From Adiantum capillus-veneris (Eukaryota; Streptophyta; Polypodiopsida; Polypodiales; Pteridaceae): a stretch of 26,000 bases of DNA. Position 1 is the first letter of the stretch; every line of letters begins with the position of its first letter. Shown here in pieces: positions 18,651 through 26,000 of the stretch. The notes beneath the pieces are model-generated. The model saw nothing but the letters and a program-made list of their open reading frames with translations, ran no database searches and was not told where the DNA came from. A program made the position numbers and the translations under genes. The stretch covers positions 75,788,791 through 75,814,790 of the forward strand of contig CM043948.1 in the NCBI GenBank assembly GCA_014529385.2, read 5' to 3'.

Positions 18651-19337
18651 CAAGATGACTTTTTTGAGAAAGTAGGAAAAAAAAGGGGAAGTAAAAGGAG
18701 GGAGAAGATAACGTTTTCATGAAGGGTTTTTTTCTTGGATGGTGGAGGAAAAAGAGAGACGAGTGCTCGTGTTCGGCGATCGAGCTGGGCACACATGGTT
18801 TGCGAAGAGGCGCGGAAGGGCGAAAGCTCTGGAGGAAAAAAAGCCAGTGAGGGCTGCCAAGAGAAGCGACTTTTGTCAAAGTGAAGTCAACAATGGAGTT
18901 TTTTGTCGAGGTGTGTGCCGACAAATTCAAGTGGCGAGGGATGTGTATGCCCCTCAGTACGGATTGGTGATGGCCATGGTGCAACCTAGAGTAGGCCATA
19001 TGAATTTTGTATATGGTGTGTAAAGAAGCTGTCATTGCCGGTTTTTTGGCGGCGTCGCCCCCCCGTCCCCCCTTTCTTCTTTTTTCGTCTCCAGGATGTG
19101 TGGTGCTAGTCTGTGTGAGCGTGTGCGTCCCCCGGGCCCCCTGTGTGTGTGAGAGAGAAAGAGAGAGGTGTTGAATTGTGGAAGTGCGAGAAGCGGGCAA
19201 GATCGGTGTGGTAGCTGTCTGAGGATTGTGCAAAGCGTGTGTGCATTGGGCGAAGTGCAGGCGAGGCCCTGCTAGTGTGAGTTTCTTGTTTTGAAGGTGT
19301 TTTCGAGAGGAGAGGGGTGCTGTGAATACCTTGAGCT

Positions 19338-19346
19338 ATATAGGGG
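19338..19346. promoter_or_regulatory. TATA-like site
   Basis: The sequence CTATATAGG reads as a TATA box on either strand. On the minus strand it is followed by a CT-rich leader-like stretch, which favours that direction. No supported gene lies downstream. Confidence 0.3.
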
Positions 19347-19480
19347 CAATTGCACGTGTGTCGGGTGTGTTTCCCATTCCCCCTCTCCAACGTGGTCCTT
19401 GGTAGGGAATGGTTGCATAGGCTAGGACCATCACTAAAGTGTAGCTATGAGCACAACACCTTGATGTTCGAATCCCACAT

Positions 19481-19668
19481 GTGTTGTTGTTAGAAGAGAA
19501 GGATGTACCTTCTTCACCATTGATATGTACAGCTGAGCTTATGCAGCTCGTTTCTGATAATGAAATAGATCAAGTTCTTTTTTGTTACTCATTGTTTCAT
19601 TTTGTCTCTAACATTGAATCTGTTGACATTCCTCAACGCTGCATGCTTCTCTCTCATCTCTTCCACCA
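19481..19668 (+). pseudogene. Chromovirus pol linker between protease and RT
   Basis: Translation in this frame (PLICTAELMQLV, DQVLFCYSLF, VDIPQR) matches the usual spacer before the ELQKLL.EF.DVFP start of Ty3/gypsy RT. A frameshift near 19650 moves the coding frame to that of the next segment. Upstream, protease is absent, which marks the truncation point. Confidence 0.55.
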
Positions 19669-20518
19669 ATGGCTACTTCCAAAAAAGCAAATGTTGCTAG
19701 TGAGTTACAAAAATTATTAAAGGAATTTCAAGATGTTTTCCCTAATGATTTTCCATCAGGATTATCACCGACACGATCGGTGCAACATAGCATCGATGTG
19801 GTTGCAAGCTGTAAACCTGTCAGTAAACCGCCCTACCGTATGAAATACTCTAAAGCTGCTGAGGTGGAACATCAGCTTGCTAACTACCTTAGTAGAGGGT
19901 TTATACAACCCAATTCTTCACCATGGGCTTCTCCTATCCTATTAGTGAAGAAAAAAGATGACAGTATGCGCATGTGCGTAAACTACCGTGGCTTAAATTT
20001 GGTTATGGTTAAGAACAAGTACCCATTGCCACGAGTGGATGAGTTGTTCGACAAACTCACTCATGCTCGCATTTTTACGAAAATAGACTTGCGGTCATGT
20101 TATCACCAAGTTCGTATTCGACTTGCTGATATACCCAAAACTGCATTCCGAACAAGGTTTGGACACTACGAGTTCTTGGTGATGCCCTTTGTATTAACCA
20201 ATGCGCCCGCAACATTCATGACACTTATGGATAGTGTCTTGAAGCCCTACTTGGGCAAATTTGTCATCGTTTTTCTCGATGACATTCTAGTCTACAGTGC
20301 TTTTGAAGAAGAACACTTACAACATCTCAGGCAGGTGTTGGAGTTGTTACAAACAAATCAATTATATGCCAAGGAATCTAAGTGTGATTTTTTGAAAGAA
20401 GAAATTCACTATTTGGGACATGCTATTTCAGCTAATGGACTATATATGGATCAATCCAAAGTGGATACAATCTGGCAATGGCCTTCTCCTAAAAATCTGG
20501 AAGAGTTATATATATTTT
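19669..20518 (+). pseudogene. Chromovirus reverse transcriptase
   Basis: The open frame begins just before [22 protein letters not shown] motifs in order: [41 protein letters not shown], the first catalytic Asp in [13 protein letters not shown] (usual Gly replaced by Cys), [13 protein letters not shown] (usual Gly replaced by Val), [23 protein letters not shown] and [11 protein letters not shown] frameshift in a T-run at about 20515 ends it. In intact relatives this enzyme copies the element RNA into cDNA. Confidence 0.92.
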
Positions 20519-21115
20519 TTAGGATTTGAAGTTTTTTACCGTCGCAGGTTCGTTAAAAACTATGCTAATATTATTGTTCCCATGACGGATCAACTGAAAG
20601 GCAAAAGCAAAGCTTTTCAGTGGGGACCCGTTCAACAACACAATTTCGATATGCTCAAGGATGCATTAGTTACAACTCCCATACTAGCTATTGTAGATCC
20701 TTTGAAACCATTCGTTTTGGAAACAAATGCCAGTGACAGTGCTATTGGAGCAGTTCTATTACAAGATGGACAGCCAATTGCATTTGAAAGCAAGAAGCTT
20801 GATGCAGCTCAACAAAACTACTCTGCCTATGGCGCAAACTCTATGCAATAGTGTCTGCCTTAAAAACATGGCAACATTATCTGTATGGTGCTCAGTTTGA
20901 TATTGTGTTTTACCATAAAATCATCAAATGGTTTACACACAAACGGATTTGAAGGGTCAAAAAGTCAGGTGGGCCGAGATTCTTCAAGAATATGACGCCA
21001 AGATCCGGTATCGTAAAGGTCGATACAATGTGGTGGCTGACACTCTAAGTCGTATGCCGGAGATCAATTCTCTCTTGTTCACGGAACTTCGTAGTGATTT
21101 TTTGGATTCTCTTAA
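20519..21115 (+). pseudogene. Chromovirus RNase H
   Basis: After the frameshift: FYRRRFVKNYANI, AFQWGPVQQHNFDMLK, then RNase H with a substituted first Asp motif (FVLETNASDSAIGAVLLQDG), PIAFESKKL and NYSAYG. A second shift near 20840 leads to AIVSALKTWQHYLYG, and a third near 20925 to TQTDLKGQKVRWAEILQEYD and RKGRYNVVADTLSRMP, the typical RNase H end. The coding sequence stops at the CACTA-like insertion and resumes at 22437. Confidence 0.88.
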
Positions 21116-22436
21116 CACTAGGTTGGTAACCTAACAGTACATAAAAGTGTCCTTTCAGGGTTTTGAAAAAACCTCCAAAACCATAGTAGATCCACTCATT
21201 TTGTAAAATCCTTTCATGAGGTTATAGTTCAAGGCCTACTACACATGGAAAAAATAAGAAACTTGTAAAATTTCTCATCTTTTGGTCACACCAAGCCTCC
21301 AAAGTTGATGGACCAGTGCATTTTCATCAAAAGAGTCATTTCTTACGTTTTGTTGCATAAAAATAAGATTATGGATTTTTGTAGGACTTGATATAAATTC
21401 CCTAGTTAACTTCAATGGGTTGGTGATCAGAACATATGATTGCTTCTCACTCACTATTTTTTGTTTTGCCAAAATAAATAGGTACAAAAAAGTTGAATTT
21501 TTACCATTCTGCAAACCTATCATCATAGTTTCTATAGCCACACTCAATGCAAATAATATATGCATGTTTTCTTAGTTCCCTATTGTCCTTTATGTTCATA
21601 AGGAGCCATGGAGCATGTCAAAAGAATAATACATCTCTTACCAATGGGGAATCTTGGGGACAAAGATGAAGTGCTAAATACAGCAAACATGAAAAAACTG
21701 AGTTCAACATTATGAGTTGTAGAATCCCATAGAAACTATTCAATATATAGCCAAATTTGATCCTTATGATTAGATATGGTTACTACCTACAAAATTCATG
21801 TGTTTGTCACAAGAAACTAACAATATTGAAAAGGCTATACTTGATATACTAGAATGTTTTGTTTTCTTCTATAGTTGAAAAAATCAACCATCGTTGTGTA
21901 CTATGCAAAATAGGGTATTAGGTGCCCCAAAACTCAAGGAATATTAGCTTTATGTTACAATATGCAACATAGAAAATCAAAAATGCATTTGGATATCATG
22001 AAATCCACCAAAAAAATCATAGAAGAGCTAAAATTGGCTAAACAACAGGATTTGACAATTTTTGTAATTTGGTCATAACTTACAACTTTAATATTTATTT
22101 CTCCCTAGAAGCATCAAGACATGTCGAGGACTACTAAAGATAGTTCTCTAGCATTATAGACCTCACAAACATGAATTCTAGAGTGGTATAGTTGCAAAAA
22201 GTTGAAAAAAGGCAAAAACAGGACCCGTTTTTTTACACAGTTTAGGTTGTGAAATGTTGTGCAAGGACAAGGTTAAAGATGGAATTGATATTCCAAAAAA
22301 ATTTCGAGTTTTTTTCAGTTCATGAGACAACTTTCTAGATAGATATCACCTCAAAATCCATTTTGAAACTCTTGACATAATTCAAGGAAAATTGTCACTT
22401 AACAGGACATAAAAGTGTCCCATTACCAACCTAATG
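21116..22436. mobile_element. CACTA-like non-autonomous DNA transposon
   Basis: A 1321-bp insertion between RNase H and integrase. Ends CACTAGGTTGGTAA and TTACCAACCTAATG are inverted repeats with one mismatch. Just inside each end is a near-palindromic 16-mer, GTACATAAAAGTGTCC on the left and GGACATAAAAGTGTCC on the right. CACTA termini and subterminal repeats are hallmarks of the En/Spm (CACTA) superfamily. No transposase-like ORF is present. A clean 3-bp target duplication is not visible; a TAA lies beside the left end and overlaps the right end, so the exact border may differ by a few bases. Confidence 0.65.
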
Positions 22437-23402
22437 ATGAAGCATATTCCAAAGTGTGGAGCCATGTACAAATGAGGGATCCTTCTCACTCCAATGATGG
22501 TAGTGTAACATTAACCTCCACACCTAGTTCTTCTCTATCAAGTGATGAACCTTAGTGATGGAAGCATTTCACCATCGACAATGGGTACCTGCTCCATAAG
22601 GGGAGAGTTTGTATACTGACAGACACAAACATTTGGTGCCAAATTCTTTATGAATGTCATGATAGTCCAAGTGCAGGGCACTCGGGTATTAGAAAAACTT
22701 ATGCTCTCGTACGATTGACAGTTTTACTGGCCAGGTATACATGGCTTTGTTCAAGCTTATGTCTTGCATTGCCAAAAATGTCAAGTTAACAAAGTAGAGC
22801 GCCTGAAAGCAGGAGGACTCTTACATCCTTTGGAATTTCCCAATGGAAAATGGGAAAGTGTCTCTATGGACTTTATTGTGGGTTACTGTACAAGGTCATG
22901 ACTCGATATGGGTGGTCGTAGACTGGTTGACTAAACCATGTAGGTTTATTCCAACCAAATCAACGATTAAGACACCAAATCAACGATTAAGACACCAAAA
23001 TTGACTGGTTTGCCAAGTAACATTGTAAGTGATTGTGGTGCCAAGTTTAACAGACACTTTTGGAGGGCTATGTTTAAATAATTGGGTACACAACTGAACC
23101 TCGATACAACCAATCATCCAGACACTGAATGAGTTAACTAAGTGCTAGAGGATATGCTAAGAGCATACGTAAGCCAAAAACAGTCAGATCGGGAAGAATC
23201 CCTACCTATTCTTGAGTTTTCCTACAATAGTGCTAAGCATGTCACAACTGGATTTAGTCCTTTCATGATCATGTGTGGGTTTCAAGCTAGGTCACCTGTT
23301 ATGGTGGGGTTGGTAATCGAAAAGCTCCAACAGGTTAAGGATTTTCTCCAAGACCACATGAATATGCTGAAACTTGCTCGTCAGAATGTCCAAAAAGCGT
23401 AG
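22437..23402 (+). pseudogene. Chromovirus integrase
   Basis: Coding sequence resumes at DEAYSKVW after the insertion. The HHCC finger is visible as ECHDSPSAGHSG and CQKCQVN. The first catalytic Asp lies in SMDFIVG, the second in SDCGAKF, and the Glu in the HPDTE motif is followed by a stop. The last open part (23142-23402) reads LEDMLRAYV, LPILEFSYNSAKH and FSPFMIMCGFQ. A 20-bp tandem duplication at 22955-22994 and several stops break it. Confidence 0.88.
22955..22994. repeat. 20-bp tandem duplication in integrase
   Basis: CCAAATCAACGATTAAGACA occurs twice back to back. Because 20 is not a multiple of three it shifts the frame. Confidence 0.95.
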
Positions 23403-23891
23403 GATCGGTATAAGAAGTATGCTGATGAGAAACATTGGCAAGCTACCTTCGAGGAAGGGGAGGAAGTATTTTTACGTGTGCCAGAACATTTAGAAAGTCT
23501 GAAAACTGGGCCAACACCTAAATTATCTCCCCGATATTCAAAATACTCAAGCGAGTAGGTGATCGTGCCTACAAATTATTGCTACCTACACATTCTCGTA
23601 TTCATCCGGTGTTTCATGTAAGCCATTTATGTAAGCGGCTACATGGGGACGAATGTCATTGACCAACAGATTTTGGTGGATTTTGTTGAGCCCCCTACCT
23701 TACCACATGAACCTGAAAGTGTTCTCGATTATCATGAGTTACGTACACATCATCATGTACGTCAACAAGCCTTAATCAAGTGGAAAGATCAACCTGAGGA
23801 AGGTGCCACTTGGAAAAGCATTAGTGTTATTAAGAATAAGTTTCCCACTTTTGCTTTTGAGGAACAAAACTCTTCTTTAATGGGGGAGTAA
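23403..23891 (+). pseudogene. Chromovirus integrase C-terminus and chromodomain
   Basis: The first part reads DRYKKYADEKH, FEEGEEVFLRVPEHL, TGPTPKLSPRYS (GPY/F-like region), with a frameshift near 23545. The open stretch 23643-23891 encodes PESVLDYHELRT, ALIKWKDQPEEGATWKS and FPTFAFEEQ, the chromodomain pattern with the KW.....ATW core. In chromoviruses this domain is thought to guide integration to particular chromatin. Confidence 0.88.
23880..23888 (+). promoter_or_regulatory. Chromovirus polypurine tract
   Basis: ATGGGGGAG at the end of the pol frame, just before the presumed 3' LTR start (TAATATCAAGAC, probably a mutated TGATATC). Confidence 0.65.
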
Positions 23892-24300
23892 TATCAAGAC
23901 AACGGTAAGGCCAGACTAGAAAAGGGCAAGGCTGGGCTAGATAGTTTGGAAAGAGAGTCCAACTAGGGCAAAGGGCTAGGAGCCATGCTATATAGTGGGT
24001 GGTTGGGAGGTGGACTCCTAGTTTCTAGTTCCCCTTGTCTAACGGGTGAGGGAGGGGTGCTGCTCCAAAGCAGCCTCGTTTGGGCACTAGTCAGCGCCAT
24101 CTCACCCACTAGCTCATAGCCAACATCTGTGTGTGTGTAGAGAGTGCTATTTCTTATGTCTGTCGATGTGCTAGTTGATCATTGGCAAGCAAGCACTGCT
24201 CCATGATGTTTGTTAATGTTCGTGAAGCCACCCTAAGAGGCGTGTCCCCCTATGCCTTAAGGTGTTAGTGGCAGTATGTTGTTGAATTAACTCAAAAGTA
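23889..24300 (+). mobile_element. Probable chromovirus 3' LTR (right border uncertain)
   Basis: Follows the polypurine tract and contains a TATA-like CTATATAG at 23988-23995 followed by a transcribed-leader-like stretch. There is no 5' LTR in the window to compare with, so the end is a guess. Confidence 0.5.
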
Positions 24301-25470
24301 GTCCCACTAAAAAATAGAAAGCTAAAGCGTCAAACTAAACTAACCTTACTAAGGATAAGAGGGCCCCCACACGATGAGTTTTGCAATTTGGTGAAACTAT
24401 CCCTCGTCGCATTCCCACGCATGAAAAGAAATGCTTAAACTTCACATGGAAAGGAACAAGGTGAGAAGTCACGAACGCCTGCTAAAGTTAAGAGAGATGA
24501 GAGATATGGAGATTAGCTCAAATTAAAACTTATGAATGTTCCTAATGGTAGGTAAGAATTATGTCGCGAGGTCAATACAAGCAAGGTAGCATCAACTAGC
24601 TAGTAAACTTCAAGTATACTAGTTTTGACTTGTTTATTTTGGTCTTTAAAAGGAAATTATTATTTTGATCATTGATTTGAAAAGCAAATTTGATTTCATA
24701 TTTTTGCGTTTGCAATTCTCTATCCATCGTTAAAAGTTGATTTGTTTGTAAAGTAAATAATTGTTTGCTATTTCTCTGAAATAAATTGCATGTAAGTCAT
24801 GCTAAGGCACTAGAAATCATTAGTGAGAGGTTCAGCAATACAAGTTAAGGTAATATGGATCAAGCAATGCTTTCAAAATCCATGGACATTTTTCAGAAGA
24901 GTGGGGCTTGTATCTAGACACCGAGTTCAAGGTTGAGTATGTTCCATTCTACTCTAAAAAGCCAAACAAAATCATTTTGTCGAAAAAGACTAGTTTGTTT
25001 CTTTTTTGTGTGTCATAAAAGCTAATATCTAATACTCCCAAATGATTTTCTCATGTTAAACTGATCATTTAATATGGGGAAGTACCAGGGAGTAAAAGAT
25101 AGAATATTGATAAAGTTGCCAGACCGGTCTCTGTCGGGGATCCAAAGGAGGGAAAATAGAAGGGGGACAGTCTGCAAACGAGCAATGTGCTTCAATGGGG
25201 CTTAAAATACCTAAGGTCTAGCTCCATTAAGACTTCCATAGGCTAAGGTTCCTAAATTGTTTTCAATTGTCCAAAGGCCAATGTAAGGGAAAATTGGATG
25301 GTCATGGAAATACTAAAAAGTCTTCCCACATCCCTAGGAAGGAGTGGGCGAGCTCATATTGTAGGGGATGAGAGAGAAACACACACACACTCAAAGGCTC
25401 CCCCTTTACACAAAGGGAATATTGGACACATGTAAAGCTCCTAAGCCAGTTGCCCCCAACCTCCCCTCAA
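24301..25470. other. Non-coding stretch, nothing recognised
   Basis: No ORF with family resemblance, no RNA gene and no long repeat is seen. The sequence is AT-rich with scattered direct words such as CCAAT near 25275. Confidence 0.5.
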
Positions 25471-25472
25471 AT

Positions 25473-25806
25473 CCTATTGGATGGTTATAGAGGTGGACCA
25501 ATGAGAATTAGGCTAGAGTAAATTTAGTCTAATCAATTTAAAAATGCTTGATAAAAGAACCAATAGAATCTAAGCTTCCTAGAAGACTATTGGATAGTTT
25601 ACCAAGGGGTCCAATGAACATTCAACAACCCAATGGCTTGCTTGATTCCTATTGGCCAAAAGACTAAGAGGTCCAATGAGAGTTTAATTGAATTATTTAA
25701 ATACCTAAAGTTCTCACAAAAGGGGAAAGGGGGACACATGTCACAAGGCTAGCAATTATGCTTCTAGTTTATGATTGACTAAGCTTTACAGGGGCCAATG
25801 GGATGC
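25473..25806. repeat. Cluster of diverged CCAAT/ATTGG repeat units
   Basis: Four units of about 37 bp have the form (C)TATTGG-n-GGTCCAATGA: 25473-25510, 25586-25622, 25648-25685 and a weaker one at 25771-25806. Each pairs an ATTGG word with a downstream CCAAT word 20-25 bp away. The units are spaced irregularly (62-123 bp). More copies of the words occur at 25270-25310 and 25560. Confidence 0.55.
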
Positions 25807-25883
25807 CAACATGAGAAATTAGCAAGAGGGGTCGACCAAGATGAGAGAGAAGTTTGCATTTTACTCTAAGTCATTGCTACACA

Positions 25884-25884
<1 letters not shown>

Positions 25885-25936
<52 letters not shown>
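25885..25936. repeat. (AC)n microsatellite
   Basis: About 26 uninterrupted AC units. Confidence 0.97.
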
Positions 25937-26000
25937 CTCATGTGTGCAAGAAGAACTCTGAAATTGGAGCTGATCTCTTTAGATAGCTGATTCTAGTGTT

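Larger units (their letters stand above)
18181..19480. other. GC-richer stretch between the gypsy array and the chromovirus, no recognised gene
   Basis: Base composition shifts from AT-rich LTR to visibly higher GC at 18181. Open frames exist on both strands (18643-19233 minus; 18739-19023 plus), but their translations are low-complexity or unlike any family I know. The minus strand has a TATA-like site near 19340 followed by CT-rich and CA-rich tracts (19130-19170), which looks like a promoter plus 5' leader. The stretch may be the edge of another LTR, a host promoter region, or unclassified repeat. Confidence 0.4.
19481..24300 (+). mobile_element. 5'-truncated chromovirus (Ty3/gypsy with chromodomain)
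   Basis: Plus-strand element opposed to the array. It starts abruptly in the protease-RT linker: no 5' LTR, primer site, gag or protease is seen. RT, RNase H, integrase, chromodomain, a polypurine tract and a probable 3' LTR follow. It is broken by several frameshifts and stops and by a 1.3-kb DNA transposon. A C-terminal chromodomain places it among chromoviruses, a lineage distinct from the Tat-like array. The right end (about 24300) is an estimate. Confidence 0.85.

Noticed and set aside
18643-19233. 196-codon minus-strand open frame
   Set aside because: The translation is low-complexity (Ser, His, Thr, Pro runs) and overlaps CT/CA-rich repeats. There is no family resemblance, and a frame this long can arise by chance in GC-richer DNA.
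19395-19480. tRNA gene or SINE: GTTCGAATCC at 19466-19475 looks like a Pol III box B
   Set aside because: The T-stem does not pair, no acceptor stem is found, and the box A candidate (TGGTTGCATAGG, about 19410) is weak and badly spaced for a tRNA. A degenerate SINE head remains possible but is unsupported.
1-26000. CRISPR arrays, bacterial operons, riboswitches or terminators
   Set aside because: No spaced short repeats or bacterial gene organisation are present; every recognised coding region is a plant-type retroelement.

Overview
The window looks like land-plant nuclear DNA from a repeat-rich genome: about 40% GC by eye, long LTRs, two plant-type Ty3/gypsy lineages, a CACTA-like DNA transposon and long AC, AG and TA microsatellites. 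I found no host protein gene, rRNA or convincing tRNA. I cannot name the species.

Region 1-18180 is a minus-strand tandem array of one Ty3/gypsy family. Reading from right to left it is LTR (15617-18180), internal region (7727-15616), shared LTR (5127-7726), then a second internal region (1-5126) that runs off the left edge. The middle LTR has a polypurine tract on one side and a primer-binding-like site on the other, so it serves as 3' LTR of the right element and 5' LTR of the left one. The family has one gag-pol frame: gag with a zinc knuckle, protease, reverse transcriptase, a degenerate gypsy RNase H, a second intact-looking RNase H, integrase with a GPY/F module, and a Cys-rich tail. 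The dual RNase H and the RT motifs point to the Tat/Athila (non-chromovirus) side. Both copies carry stops or frameshifts and are dead as gag-pol genes.

The most unusual content is a pair of related small ORFs of about 70 codons (called beta and alpha here) in the leader between the primer-binding site and gag. Both elements carry the pair. A diverged version, in the order alpha then beta with an ATGA stop/start overlap, lies in a 2051-bp LTR-like insertion (10213-12263). That insertion sits in the right element's pol and is flanked by a 5-bp target duplication. Alpha copies from the two contexts share about 60% of residues, and more than half of the shared residues use a different synonymous codon. 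This is the pattern expected of a translated, selected protein. I do not recognise the family.

Region 18181-19480 is a GC-richer stretch without a recognisable gene. It contains a perfect 15-bp hairpin and a TATA-like site.

Region 19481 to about 24300 is a plus-strand, 5'-truncated, heavily broken chromovirus: RT, RNase H, integrase, chromodomain and a probable 3' LTR. A 1.3-kb non-autonomous CACTA-like element (21116-22436) splits it between RNase H and integrase. The rest, to 26000, is non-coding, with a cluster of diverged CCAAT/ATTGG repeats and an (AC)n microsatellite.
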